Notes under the pieces: model-generated
Told to the model about the DNA's origin: nothing
Seen by the model: the letters and a program-made list of their open reading frames with translations, nothing else
Databases searched by the model: none
In this document: piece by piece, positions 17,061-28,210 of the stretch
Position numbering within the stretch: position 1 is the stretch's first letter
Layout: every line of letters starts with the position of its first letter
Assembly (NCBI RefSeq): GCF_017743935.1
Contig: NZ_JAGHRE010000004.1
Coordinates: 1-64,000, forward strand
Origin: Tropicibacter sp. R16_0
Lineage (GTDB): Bacteria > Pseudomonadota > Alphaproteobacteria > Rhodobacterales > Rhodobacteraceae
Direction: 5' to 3'
Length of the DNA stretch: 64,000 nucleotides
Position numbers and translations under genes: made by a program

Positions 17061-18512
17061 TTACAACCTCAACAAAGTGTCCATCAGTTCGTCCACCACT
17101 TGGATGACGCGCGCGTTGGCGGCATAGGCCTGTTCAACCAGGATCAGGTTCTGTACCTCGGCGTCTGTATCCACCCCGTTTTCCTGTTCGACGCGTGTCA
17201 TTTCAGCCTTGTTGGCCGACGCAAAGCTGAGCGCCCGAGATGAAGTGCTGTTGTCCGATGCGACCTTGGACAGCAGGGCAGCAGAGATGCCCGCCGCGGT
17301 CACATCCCCCGTGCCAAAGCGATCATCGGGTTGGGCGCGTGTGCTGGTCAGGGCCGCCTCGAATGCCTTGAGCTGGCGTGCGTCACCTTGCTCGCCGGGG
17401 GTGGTTGCCCCCAGACCCGTGCGGAGTTTCCAGGTGTCGCCGCCGCGATCTGGATCAACCACGGCGTTGACTTCGATCCTGCCAGCAAGCCCGGCGGGCG
17501 CAGTGGCTGAAAAGGGAGCACCGTCGTCGGTAAAGAGACCCGGCTGACCGGCGCCGACAGTACCGTCAAGTCCAGGGGCCTCGAAACGTTCGATCAGATC
17601 GCGAGCGACGGCATCCAGGTCTTCTTGTGCCTGCACCGACAGGACATCGCGCACTTCGAACTGTGCGGCCAGCGTGCCGCCGCGGATGGCCGAGGTGGGG
17701 CCGCTGGGTCGTACCGCGATGCCGTTGATTTCAAGACCAGAGAGCAGGTTGTTCTGCACCGTCATGTGGGGTTTGGTTTCCCCCGTCAGATTAAAGCTGA
17801 GTGAGGCGGCCTTGCCATCCACCAGAACGGCGCCGCCATCGGTGAACAGGGCAATCTGACCATTGCTGCGTTGCGCGATGTTGACGGGCACGATCTTGTT
17901 GATCTCGTCGACCGCCTGCTGACGCTGGTCGAGCAAGGCGTTGACGTTGCCCCCTGACCCCGAGACATCCTGGATTTTCTGGTTCAGATCCTCGACGGAT
18001 TTGAGCGTCGCGTTCAGGCGGTCAACCTGGCTGGCGATGCTGCGATCCGCGGCAGAGCGGGTTTGGCGCAGCTCCTCGGAGGCGTTTGAAATAGAGCTTG
18101 CCAGATCTTTGGCACCGGTGACGGCCAGGCCGAGGCGCGTGGCGGATTCCGGCATGCTCGCGGCCTGCAACAGCGCACTTTCGAAATTGGCGACCCGAGA
18201 TGTGATCGAGGTTGGATCGTCGGTCGTGCCAACGGCTTTTTCCAGGCCAGCGTGGAAATCTGCGATGGTGTTTGTGTATCCGTGCGTCGCATCCGCGTCG
18301 CGCCGGTTAGACAGCAACACAGGGTCCGCATGTCGTGTTACGCCGACGACGCGGACCCCGTTGCCTGTGTACCCGTTTGTAGCGACTTCCAATGACCGCC
18401 GCGCATACCCCGGAGTGAGCGCATTGGCGATATTGTCCGACACGATGCCAGTTGCGCGTCCAGCTGCCGAAAGGCCGCTGAGCGCGTTGTTGAATGCCGA
18501 AGAAATTGTCAT
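17061..18512 (-). CDS. flgK: Hook-associated protein FlgK (HAP1)
   Basis: 483-aa hook-filament junction protein. The N-terminus 'SSAFNNALSGLSAAGRATGIVSDNIANALTPGYARRSLEV' is the flagellar rod/hook 'L.....sNNiAN..TpGY.r' motif. The central region 'VNALLDQRQQAVDEINKIVPVNIAQRSNGQIALFTDGG' is diagnostic for FlgK. The C-terminus 'EQENGVDTDAEVQNLILVEQAYAANARVIQVVDELMDTLLRL' completes the D0 coiled coil. It sits 36 nt downstream of flgE and 3 nt before flgL, in one transcription unit. Confidence 0.95.
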   Translation of the reverse strand: MTISSAFNNALSGLSAAGRATGIVSDNIANALTPGYARRSLEVATNGYTGNGVRVVGVTRHADPVLLSNRRDADATHGYTNTIADFHAGLEKAVGTTDDPTSITSRVANFESALLQAASMPESATRLGLAVTGAKDLASSISNASEELRQTRSAADRSIASQVDRLNATLKSVEDLNQKIQDVSGSGGNVNALLDQRQQAVDEINKIVPVNIAQRSNGQIALFTDGGAVLVDGKAASLSFNLTGETKPHMTVQNNLLSGLEINGIAVRPSGPTSAIRGGTLAAQFEVRDVLSVQAQEDLDAVARDLIERFEAPGLDGTVGAGQPGLFTDDGAPFSATAPAGLAGRIEVNAVVDPDRGGDTWKLRTGLGATTPGEQGDARQLKAFEAALTSTRAQPDDRFGTGDVTAAGISAALLSKVASDNSTSSRALSFASANKAEMTRVEQENGVDTDAEVQNLILVEQAYAANARVIQVVDELMDTLLRL

Positions 18513-18548
18513 GGTTGACGTCCTTTGAACGGGTCAATCAAGCGCGGA

Positions 18549-19850
18549 TTAGCGCTTGATGTTGGTGGTTTCCTGCAGCATCTCGTCCACGGTCGTGATG
18601 ACCTTGGCGCTGGACGAATACGAACGCTGAGTCTGAATCATTGCCGTCAACTCGTTGGCGATGTCGGTTGTGGATTCCTCGCGTGAGAACCCGGCGATGC
18701 TGCCGGTTGGACCTTCGCCCGCGTTCCACAGGAAGTATGTGCCGCTCTCGCGAGAGGGTTCATAAGTTTGACTGTCGAGTGCGACCAACCCGTTGGGGTT
18801 CGGCAAGTTTACCAGTGGGATCTGAAAGATCTTGCGGCTGGCACCATTGTCAAAGAAGGCATGGACAAAGCCGTTTTCATCCACTTCGACCCTTGTCATG
18901 GTGCCCACGGCAGAACCGTCTTTGGTGATCGAAACCGGCGCAAAAGTGTCAGACAGCTGCGTGATGCCGTTGGGATCGTTGGGACGGCCGATGTTGATCT
19001 CCATCGGGCCGCCGGCCACGTTGACGATCATCGATCCGGTGCTTGCATCATAGGCGCCACCGGTGGTGTTGGTCACGCTGGCAAGTGTGCCGCCATCCGT
19101 TCGGCTGTCGTTGAATGTGAGGGTGTATTCGCCAACAATTGTGCCACCAGAGGCGGTGTCCCGCATGATCATGGTCCACTCGTTGCTTTCGCCCGTAGCG
19201 GGGACAACGGGGACAAGTTCAACCTGCAAGTTCTCGGATTTGCCCAGGTTGTCGTAATACTCGACCGACAGTGGCTGTGAATCTCCGGGCGACCCGGCCT
19301 CGGTCGCGGTGGCAGGCAAGTTCATACGCAGGTTCATCTGCGTGGTTGGCGAGCCCGAAAGCTGATTGACGCTGAGCTGAACCGGGGTGAGGCCATCCGA
19401 GGTATCACGCGGCAGGTTGGGGATGGTGCCATCCGGGTTTGCACGCCACCCCATCAGTGTCAGACCGGATTCGGTCACCAGGTAGCCTTCGTCGTTGGTA
19501 CGAAACGACCCGGTTGTCGTCAGCAACATGTTCGGGGTGCCATTGTTGCTCGCAATTTCGGACGTCTTCGCCACGGGAAGCATACCACCGCCCCGCACCG
19601 ACAGGTCCGTGGCATTTGTTGTTGAGACCAGTGACCCGCGCTGATCGATCATTCGCTGAGTCGTGGAACGCACGCCGCCAGCAGAATAATTCCCGCCACT
19701 TGTCGAATTCACCAGGGAATGAAAATCGGTTTCAACGCGCTTGTACCCGTAGGTCGAAGAATTCGCGATGTTGTCTGAAATCGACGCCAATCGGCTGGCA
19801 TTTGCGGTGAGCGCCGCAATGCCCGCATTCAGCGAGGAGGAAATCGTCAT
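18549..19850 (-). CDS. flgE: Flagellar hook protein FlgE
   Basis: 433-aa hook subunit. The N-terminus 'TISSSLNAGIAALTANASRLASISDNIANSSTYGYKRVETDFHSLV' has the rod/hook 'isdNIAN..T.GyK' motif. The C-terminus 'GFSREESTTDIANELTAMIQTQRSYSSSAKVITTVDEMLQETTNIKR' is the conserved D0 helix. The start is ATG at 19850 with AAGG 8 nt upstream. An in-frame ATG at 19874 would add eight residues absent from typical FlgE. Its own CtrA-like box lies 62 nt upstream, so flgE probably starts a transcript separate from motB. Confidence 0.95.
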   Translation of the reverse strand: MTISSSLNAGIAALTANASRLASISDNIANSSTYGYKRVETDFHSLVNSTSGGNYSAGGVRSTTQRMIDQRGSLVSTTNATDLSVRGGGMLPVAKTSEIASNNGTPNMLLTTTGSFRTNDEGYLVTESGLTLMGWRANPDGTIPNLPRDTSDGLTPVQLSVNQLSGSPTTQMNLRMNLPATATEAGSPGDSQPLSVEYYDNLGKSENLQVELVPVVPATGESNEWTMIMRDTASGGTIVGEYTLTFNDSRTDGGTLASVTNTTGGAYDASTGSMIVNVAGGPMEINIGRPNDPNGITQLSDTFAPVSITKDGSAVGTMTRVEVDENGFVHAFFDNGASRKIFQIPLVNLPNPNGLVALDSQTYEPSRESGTYFLWNAGEGPTGSIAGFSREESTTDIANELTAMIQTQRSYSSSAKVITTVDEMLQETTNIKR

Positions 19851-19911
19851 GGATACGCCTTTCTGCTGCATCAAGAAACTAATCTTGACGCAACAGCTAG
19901 CGCACCAGCAC

Positions 19912-19927
19912 TTAACACCCCGCTAAC
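19912..19927 (-). promoter_or_regulatory. CtrA-like box upstream of flgE
   Basis: The + strand shows TTAA-N7-CTAAC, one substitution from the CtrA consensus TTAA-N7-TTAAC. It lies 62-77 nt upstream of the flgE ATG, in the 101-nt gap after motB. The same variant spacing appears ahead of motB and fliL/fliF. Confidence 0.55.
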
Positions 19928-19951
19928 AGCTAAAAACCGATCTATCTTGTT

Positions 19952-20791
19952 CTACTGATCGCGCAGATAGATGATTTCGATGCGGTCATTTCTGGCACCC
20001 ATTGGGTTTTTGGCCGTCAGTTTGCGATCGGCGTGACCCGTGACCCGCTTGATGCGTTCCTCGTCCAGGCCATAGCCTTCGAACAAGGTTCGCGTGCGGG
20101 CGGCGCGGGCCGTCGACAGTTCCCACACGGGGCTGTCGGCCAGAACCACCGGGTGGGCACGGATATGCCCGCCGATCGCTATGCCGTTGGACACCAGGCC
20201 GGAATGGCGCACGACCAATCGTGCAAGCTCTTTCATCAGAGGCGTTGGCCGGTCGGTGTGCTCTTCAAAGAGGGGCTCACCCTCGGTCGAAAACAATTCG
20301 ACAATCAACCCTTCGTCGGTCACCCGCGTGACGATATGTTTGAGCGCTTCTTTGCTGACGAGGCTTTCTCCACCGCGCCCCATCAGGGCGGCTTCGATTG
20401 TCTTGAACTCTTCGTTGGGGGCATTGTCGCCCCCCTGTTTGTCAACGCCGGTTGCACCGCGCGCCTTGTCGCCGTCAGACCGATAGCGGGTGCTGGCACC
20501 CGACCCATTCATGGCCATGGTCTTTTCCGAGAACATGTTGTCCCCGCCAAAGGCCCCATTGCCGCCACCGGACACCGGATTCAGCGGGACCGTTGGCGAA
20601 AAGTAGTCAGCCAGACCCTTTCGCTGTTTTTCAGTTGTTGCATTCAGCAGCCACATCAACATGAAAAAGGCCATCATCGCCGTCACGAAGTCCGCATAAG
20701 CGACCTTCCAGGCTCCGCCATGGTGGCCATCGCCACCTGTTACCTTTTTCCGTTTGATGATGACTGGCGCCGCATTGGATTGCGCACCCAT
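19952..20791 (-). CDS. motB: Flagellar stator protein MotB
   Basis: 279-aa stator subunit that anchors MotA to peptidoglycan. The N-terminus has a basic stretch, then the plug and transmembrane helix 'WKVAYADFVTAMMAFFMLMWLLNA', whose Asp (residue 34) is the proton-binding residue. A Gly/Asp-rich linker follows. The OmpA-like peptidoglycan-binding domain comes last, with 'IAIGGHIRAHPV...WELSTARAARTRTLFEGYGLDEERIKRVTGHADRKL' and 'RNDRIEIIYL'. ATG at 20791 is preferred; a GTG at 20800 adds three residues. It is encoded apart from motA. Confidence 0.95.
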   Translation of the reverse strand: MGAQSNAAPVIIKRKKVTGGDGHHGGAWKVAYADFVTAMMAFFMLMWLLNATTEKQRKGLADYFSPTVPLNPVSGGGNGAFGGDNMFSEKTMAMNGSGASTRYRSDGDKARGATGVDKQGGDNAPNEEFKTIEAALMGRGGESLVSKEALKHIVTRVTDEGLIVELFSTEGEPLFEEHTDRPTPLMKELARLVVRHSGLVSNGIAIGGHIRAHPVVLADSPVWELSTARAARTRTLFEGYGLDEERIKRVTGHADRKLTAKNPMGARNDRIEIIYLRDQ

Positions 20792-20840
20792 CTCCACCAC
20801 CTATTTCTATCACCCGAGTTAAGAAATATCAGGAGAGGTG

Positions 20841-20856
20841 TTAATCGAAGCCTAAC
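20841..20856 (-). promoter_or_regulatory. CtrA-like box upstream of motB
   Basis: The + strand reads TTAA-N7-CTAAC, the same one-substitution variant of the CtrA consensus seen ahead of flgE. It lies 50-65 nt upstream of the motB ATG, and no other - strand gene start is close. Confidence 0.55.
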
Positions 20857-20913
20857 AGGTAAAACTGTTGGGAAATTCGGGCCCCCGACAGTTTGACAGG
20901 AGCCCCGTGTTGA

Positions 20914-22539
<1,626 letters not shown>

Positions 22540-22552
22540 TATGTCTCTCTCT

Positions 22553-24181
22553 TTACTCTGCAGCTTGTAGGGCAGCCTGCGCCGCGCGGATCATGTCGGC
22601 GGCTTTTTCTGCAATCATGATAGTGGGGGCGTTGGTGTTGCCGCCGATCAGCCGTGGCATGATCGAGGCATCGACAACGCGCAGCCCCTCGAGGCCGTGG
22701 ACGCGCAATTCAGGGTCCACAACAGCCATCTCATCAACACCCATCTTGCAGGTGCCCACCGGGTGATAGATCGTATCCGCGCGCGAGCGGATGTGGTCTT
22801 CGAGCTCGGCGTCCGTGGGTTCGTTGTCGATGAACATCTCGGACTTGATGTACCCCTTCAGCGGCGGCGTCTGCATCAGGTCGCGTGTCATCCGCGTGCC
22901 TTTCATCAGCACGGCCAGATCTTCGTCATTGCTCAGGAACTTGGGGTCGATCCGGGGGGCATCCATAGGGTTGGCTGAATTCAGCGTGACCTCGCCCCGC
23001 GTCTTGGGGCGCAGCACGCAGACGTGGCAGCTGAAGCCGTGGCCCAGATGCAGTTTGCGGGCATGATCGTCGACCACCGAGATCACGAAATGCAACTGCA
23101 CGTCGGGCCGGTCCAGGTTGGGGTCGGTCTTGAAGAAGGCGCCGCCTTCGGCAAAGGGCGTTGCCAGCATGCCAGAGCCATCTTTGCGCCAGGCCGCCAT
23201 ATGTTTCAGCAGGCTGACCGAGGCTGACAGCCCGATCCCGAAGTTGTCCTTGTCCGCCGTTTTGTAGCCCAGCACAAAGTCCAAGTGATCTTGCAGGTTC
23301 TGACCCACACCGGGCAGCTCATGAACCATCTGGATGCCATGGGGTGTGATGTCTTGCGGCCGTCCAACGCCCGACAGCTGTAGCAGTTGCGGCGAGTTGA
23401 AAGCGCCGCCACACAGGATCACCTCTTTGTCTGCGCGCACCTCGTGATCCGCTTTGCCACTGCGATAGGTAACACCAACGGCGCGTTTGCCTTCGAACAG
23501 GATCCGGGTGGCGTGGGCTTCGGTGATGACGGTCAGGTTGGGGCGATCCATAACCGGGTGCAGATAAGCCGCCGCTGCTGAACAGCGCTCTCCCGCCTTG
23601 GCAGGGTCGTGGAACTGCGTAACCTGATAGAGGCCGATGCCCTCGTTGTCGCCAGTGTTGAAATCCTCAACCCGGCGGATTTGCATCGCTTCGCCCGCCT
23701 CGACAAAAGCTTGCGAGATCGGGCGGGGAGATTGCTGGTCAGAAACTTGCAGGGGGCCACCGCCACCGTGCATGTCGCTGGCGCCGTGCTGGTTGTTTTC
23801 CGCTTTCAGGAAATAGGGAAGCACGTCATCCCATGACCAACCATCACAGCCCAGATCAGCCCATTCGTCGTAGTCCTTGGAATGCCCGCGTACATAGAGC
23901 ATGGCGTTGATCGCACTCGACCCGCCAAGCGCCTTGCCACGCGGTTGATAACCCTGACGGCCCTTGAGGCCCTCTTGCGGGACGGTCTCAAACGCCCAGT
24001 TGTTGATCTTGGGTCGGCCCGGCAGCATCGCCACAACAGCTGCTGGTGCCCGCACCAGGATGCTGTCGCCCTTGCCCCCTGCCTCAAGCAAGCAAACGCT
24101 GGTGTTCGGGTCTTCGCTCAGGCGTGCGGCCAGCGTCGATCCGCCGGATCCTCCTCCGACGATCACATAGTCATACGACAT
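22553..24181 (-). CDS. GMC-family FAD alcohol/choline dehydrogenase-like oxidoreductase
   Basis: 542 aa from ATG at 24181, with a strong GGGGGAGAG site upstream. The longer in-frame start adds nothing recognisable. FAD-binding '[22 protein letters not shown]' and 'CLLEAGG' are at the N-terminus. GMC signature 1 is '[19 protein letters not shown]', and signature 2 is '[16 protein letters not shown]'. The C-terminal active-site His pair is in '[13 protein letters not shown]' and '[13 protein letters not shown]'. It is closer to broad alcohol dehydrogenases of the AlkJ type than to true BetA, judging from the N-terminus. It is co-transcribed with the downstream DmdB-like ligase. Substrate unknown. 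Confidence 0.85.
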   Translation of the reverse strand: MSYDYVIVGGGSGGSTLAARLSEDPNTSVCLLEAGGKGDSILVRAPAAVVAMLPGRPKINNWAFETVPQEGLKGRQGYQPRGKALGGSSAINAMLYVRGHSKDYDEWADLGCDGWSWDDVLPYFLKAENNQHGASDMHGGGGPLQVSDQQSPRPISQAFVEAGEAMQIRRVEDFNTGDNEGIGLYQVTQFHDPAKAGERCSAAAAYLHPVMDRPNLTVITEAHATRILFEGKRAVGVTYRSGKADHEVRADKEVILCGGAFNSPQLLQLSGVGRPQDITPHGIQMVHELPGVGQNLQDHLDFVLGYKTADKDNFGIGLSASVSLLKHMAAWRKDGSGMLATPFAEGGAFFKTDPNLDRPDVQLHFVISVVDDHARKLHLGHGFSCHVCVLRPKTRGEVTLNSANPMDAPRIDPKFLSNDEDLAVLMKGTRMTRDLMQTPPLKGYIKSEMFIDNEPTDAELEDHIRSRADTIYHPVGTCKMGVDEMAVVDPELRVHGLEGLRVVDASIMPRLIGGNTNAPTIMIAEKAADMIRAAQAALQAAE

Positions 24182-24387
24182 AGGTCTCTCCCCCCTGTTG
24201 TCGTTGTCTGGCGTCATGAAGCCCTGCATGGGGCGGGAATGTCCACTTTAACCCGGCGTCAGATCGTGGGACCGGCAGGTCTTGGCCGACGTGCCGTCGC
24301 GGGGTCTGTTTGTGTATCAACAGTTGAAGCAGGGGCGCGTTTCAGCAAGGGTTGCGATAGTTTCCGTAACCGAGCCGAGAGTTGATC

Positions 24388-25926
24388 GTGCCCCATTCGC
24401 CTATCCGCATAACCGCGCCACAATCCAAAGACATCGCGTTTTTGGATTTCGGAAGCGCCTTTGTCCGGCATGCTCAGGAGCGCCCGGACAAGATCGCGGT
24501 TGTGGATGAAGAGGTGTCCCTGACCTGGCGCAGCTTCGATCATCACGCGCGCTGTGTCGCGGCAAGACTGCGGGCCGAAGGCGTCGGTCCCGGTATGCCT
24601 GTTGCGGCTTTGGCCGACAACTCGGCGGCCTATCTGACGTTTTATGCGGGCGTAATCCTTGCTGGTGGCGCAATGGTGCCCTTGCCGACCAGCGCCACAT
24701 CGGATGTGTTGACCAAGATGCTGGATGATTGCGGCGCGCGGCTGCGTTTTGCCTCGACCCGGCACACCGAGATGGCTGTGGAACTTGGTTTTGCCGATGC
24801 GGTGCAGGATCGGGATCTGTTCGACTGGGCTGCAGGTGAACCTTTGGAGGATCCCATTTCTGTACCGCCCGACAGCATGTTCGATCTGATCTACAGCTCA
24901 GGCACAACCGGAACACCCAAGGGGATCATTCATGATCACCTGTTTCGCGGGCGGCAGTTGATGCGGATGCCGGTGTTTGGGCTGGATCAGGACGCGCGCC
25001 TGTTGACGTCGACACCGCTTTATTCCAACACAACTCAAGTCGCGGTGCTGCCCGTTCTGGCGCGCGGCGGCACCGTGGTGAGCATGGCCAAGTTTGACAC
25101 CGTGCAGTTCCTGGAACTGTCGCAAAATCACGCGATTACCCATGCCATGCTGGTGCCGGTACAATACATGCGCCTGATGCGGGAGCCTTCTTTTGACGAC
25201 TATGACCTGTCGAGTTACCGCACAAAACTCTCAACCTCGGCCCCGCTGCCTGGACCATTGATCCGGGACACTTTGGACCGCTGGCCCGGCAAACTGTTTG
25301 AACTTTACGGCATGACCGAAGGTGGGATCAGCACCGTGCTGGATTGCGCCAGCTTCCCCAACAAGCTCGATACCGTGGGACGCCCTGTTCAGGGCTGCGA
25401 CGCGCGGATCATCGACGAGGATGGCAATGAACTCCCGCCCGGAGAGTTCGGCGAAGTTGTTGGCCGCGCGGGTGCCATGATGCAGGGTTATTTGAACGCC
25501 GATGCCAAGACACAAGAGGCCACTTGGCGCAGTCCCGAAGGAGAGGACTTTATCCGCACCGGCGACATGGGCCGGTTCGACGCGGAGGGCTTCCTGACGC
25601 TGATGGACCGGAAAAAGGACATGATCCTGTCGGGCGGCTTCAACATTTACGCTGCTGATCTGGAGCGGGTTCTGCGGGATCATCCAGACGTGGCCGACGT
25701 TGCGGTGATTGCGGTCCCGTCCGAGGCATGGGGTGAGACGCCATTGGGACTGGTGGTGCGAAGACCTGAGGGGCAGGCAACGGGTGCGGAAATCATGGAT
25801 TGGGCCAACGCGCGCCTTGGCAAGACGCAGCGCCTGTCGCGGGTCGAGCTGCGCGATGACCTGCCGCGCAGCTCGATCGGCAAGATCCTGAAACGCGAGT
25901 TGCGCGCGCCCTTTTGGGAACAGTGA
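24388..25926 (+). CDS. Class I adenylate-forming acyl-CoA synthetase
   Basis: 512-aa AMP-dependent synthetase. Motifs in order: 'FDLIYSSGTTGTPKGIIHDH' (ATP binding, about residue 165), 'ELYGMTEGGISTVLD' (A5), 'DFIRTGDMGRFDAEGFLTLMDRKKDMILSGGFNIYAADLE' (A7-A8), and 'LPRSSIGKILKRELR' with the A10 lysine. The start is uncertain. GTG at 24388 has GAGAG 7 nt upstream; a TTG at 24382 is in frame. It is divergent from the GMC gene and precedes the hyuA-hyuB cluster by 181 nt in the same direction. It may activate the acid released by that pathway, but the link is only positional. Confidence 0.8.
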   Translation: MPHSPIRITAPQSKDIAFLDFGSAFVRHAQERPDKIAVVDEEVSLTWRSFDHHARCVAARLRAEGVGPGMPVAALADNSAAYLTFYAGVILAGGAMVPLPTSATSDVLTKMLDDCGARLRFASTRHTEMAVELGFADAVQDRDLFDWAAGEPLEDPISVPPDSMFDLIYSSGTTGTPKGIIHDHLFRGRQLMRMPVFGLDQDARLLTSTPLYSNTTQVAVLPVLARGGTVVSMAKFDTVQFLELSQNHAITHAMLVPVQYMRLMREPSFDDYDLSSYRTKLSTSAPLPGPLIRDTLDRWPGKLFELYGMTEGGISTVLDCASFPNKLDTVGRPVQGCDARIIDEDGNELPPGEFGEVVGRAGAMMQGYLNADAKTQEATWRSPEGEDFIRTGDMGRFDAEGFLTLMDRKKDMILSGGFNIYAADLERVLRDHPDVADVAVIAVPSEAWGETPLGLVVRRPEGQATGAEIMDWANARLGKTQRLSRVELRDDLPRSSIGKILKRELRAPFWEQ

Positions 25927-26107
25927 TGATTTCTGCGGTGCATGTCGTTTTCAGCAAAGACTTGAACCACGACGACGCCATGATGCCCGCATGACAGGGA
26001 TCATTCCAAAACGCATGGATCGCCGCGCAACGGGCGCGAATCTGGTGCCGCACTGACGGGACCTACATCCCGTTTGCGACCCCAATCCCTGCTTTTTGGA
26101 AGACTTC

Positions 26108-28210
26108 ATGACAGCAACAGACATGCTGCGCCTTGCCATTGATATTGGCGGCACATTTACCGACACGGTTCTGGTGGAGGGCGAGGATACGATCCTGGCC
26201 TCGACCAAAACTCTTACCACTCACGGAAACCCTGCAGATGGCGCGATGGAAGGCGCCGCGCGGGTGATGGCTCAATCGGGGCGCTCCTTGGACCAAGTGA
26301 CCGGCTTTATCCACGGCACCACGCTGGCGACCAACGCGCTGATTGAACGGCGCGGTGCCACGGTTGCAACCGTTACCACCGAAGGGTTCCGGGACATCCT
26401 CGAAATCGCTTACGAGCGGCGGTATTCACAGTATGACATCAACTTGGAGAAACCCGATCTGCTGGTGCCCCGCGAACGTGCTCTGACCGTGCGTGAACGC
26501 ATGTCAGCCGAAGGCGCGGTGCTGATCGAGATGGAGGATGCGGCAATCGATGCGCTGCTTGTCGACATCGATGCCAGCGGAGCCGAGGCTGTCGCAATCT
26601 GTCTGATGCATTCTTATGCCAATCCCACGCATGAACGTCGGCTGCGTGATGCTTTGATCTCGCAACGCCCGAACTTGACCGTGTCGATTTCGTCTGATGT
26701 GAGCCCCGAGGCTCGCGAATTCGACCGGCTCTGCACCACTGTCGCCAACGCTTACATCCAGCCACTGATGGAAAGCTATCTCAATCGGTTTGTCGAACAG
26801 TTTGCGGCCGAAGGCGTGACCTGCCCGATCCTGATGATGACCGCAGGCGGTGGCATGTGCACGGTTGAAACTGCTGCGCGCTTCCCGATCCGTCTGGTCG
26901 AAAGCGGCCCTGCCGGCGGCGCGATCCTCGCGGCGCGCATCGCCGCGCGGGCCGGTCTGGATCAGGTGCTGTCCTTTGATGTGGGTGGCACCACGGCCAA
27001 GCTTTGCCTGATCGACAACGCCCGCCCTCAAACCTCGCGCCAGTTCGAAATCGCCCGTGCGGCGCGGTTCATCAAAGGCTCGGGCATGCCCGTGCGCATC
27101 CCGGTGATCGAGATGATCGAGATCGGTGCGGGTGGAGGCTCTATCGCCGGGGTGGACCGATTGGGGCGTCTGACCGTTGGGCCAAAATCCGCAGGCTCGG
27201 AACCCGGTCCCGTGGCTTTTGGCCGTGGCGGGACCGAGCCTACTGTGACCGACAGCGACATCACGCTTGGATATATCGTGCCCGATACCTTTGCCGAAGG
27301 GCACATCAGCATTGACCCAGAGGCGTCAAAAGCGGCTCTAACACGGGTCATTGGGGGAAAATTGGACACGGATGCCATGGGGTCCGCCGATGGGGTCAGC
27401 CGCATCGTGGATGAAAGCATGGCCAGCGCTGGGCGGATGCACGCGGTGGAATCGGGCAAGGATCTTGGCCCCCGAACCATGATCGCATTTGGCGGCAACG
27501 GCCCGCTGCATGCCACCCGCGTTGCGCGCTCGGCCGGTGTCAGCCGCATCGTGATTCCGCCCAATCCAGGCGTCGGCTCGGCGGTTGGTTTCCTGTTTGC
27601 GCCGGTGAGCTTCGAGATCGTCCGCTCGCGCTATTCGTTGCTCGACACGTTGGACTTGGATGGCGTGAATGCCCTGTTCGACGACATGATTTCCGAAGCC
27701 AAAGGCGTGGTCGCTCAAGGTGTCGGGGCTCGCGCAACCGAAACGCGTCGCAGTGCGTTCATGCGTTACAATGGCCAGGGGCATGAGATCGAGATCGCGC
27801 TGCCGGATCGGGCGCTTGAAATGGACGATATTCAGCCTCTAACAAAGGCATTTGAGGAAGAATATCGCAAACAATTCTCGCGCCCGGTGCCGGGGATGCA
27901 GATCGAGATCCTCAACTGGGCGGTGCAGGTGGCTACTCCGGATGATGCTGTTCCGCCAACACCGCAGATGCCGGAACTGACCACGGTGAAACCAGAAGAG
28001 ACGCGCCCGATCCTGTGTGATGTAGAGGGCACTATGAAGCAGGCCGGTTTTGTGTCGCGCGACAGCCTGGCCCCCGGTCAGTGCGTCAATGGTCCCGCGT
28101 TGATCACCGAACCGCAGACCACCACGCTCGTCTCGGCCGATTTCTCGGCCCATGTGGATGCCATCGGCAATCTTGTCCTTACTCAAACTCAGAAAGGAGG
28201 TGCGGCATGA
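26108..28210 (+). CDS. hyuA: Hydantoinase A / oxoprolinase family ATP-dependent subunit
   Basis: 700 aa, N-terminal subunit of an ATP-dependent cyclic amidase or carboxylase of the HyuA/HyuB family. The ATP-binding 'LAIDIGGTFTDTVLVEG' is at the N-terminus. 'GFIHGTTLATNALIERRGATVATVTTEGFRDILEIAYERR' follows. The central Hydantoinase_A domain has 'VESGPAGGAILAARIA', 'SFDVGGTTAKLCLI' and 'MIEIGAGGGSIAGVD..GRLTVGPKSAGSEPGP'. Start ATG 26108 with GGAAG upstream; a TTG at 26096 is less likely. The ATGA overlap with hyuB shows coupled subunits. Known members act on hydantoins, N-methylhydantoin, 5-oxoproline, acetone or acetophenone; the substrate here is unknown. Confidence 0.88.
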   Translation: MTATDMLRLAIDIGGTFTDTVLVEGEDTILASTKTLTTHGNPADGAMEGAARVMAQSGRSLDQVTGFIHGTTLATNALIERRGATVATVTTEGFRDILEIAYERRYSQYDINLEKPDLLVPRERALTVRERMSAEGAVLIEMEDAAIDALLVDIDASGAEAVAICLMHSYANPTHERRLRDALISQRPNLTVSISSDVSPEAREFDRLCTTVANAYIQPLMESYLNRFVEQFAAEGVTCPILMMTAGGGMCTVETAARFPIRLVESGPAGGAILAARIAARAGLDQVLSFDVGGTTAKLCLIDNARPQTSRQFEIARAARFIKGSGMPVRIPVIEMIEIGAGGGSIAGVDRLGRLTVGPKSAGSEPGPVAFGRGGTEPTVTDSDITLGYIVPDTFAEGHISIDPEASKAALTRVIGGKLDTDAMGSADGVSRIVDESMASAGRMHAVESGKDLGPRTMIAFGGNGPLHATRVARSAGVSRIVIPPNPGVGSAVGFLFAPVSFEIVRSRYSLLDTLDLDGVNALFDDMISEAKGVVAQGVGARATETRRSAFMRYNGQGHEIEIALPDRALEMDDIQPLTKAFEEEYRKQFSRPVPGMQIEILNWAVQVATPDDAVPPTPQMPELTTVKPEETRPILCDVEGTMKQAGFVSRDSLAPGQCVNGPALITEPQTTTLVSADFSAHVDAIGNLVLTQTQKGGAA

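Noticed and set aside
26504-27304. 266-codon - strand frame inside hyuA
   Set aside because: It is antisense to clear hyuA motifs, has no ribosome site and no family resemblance.
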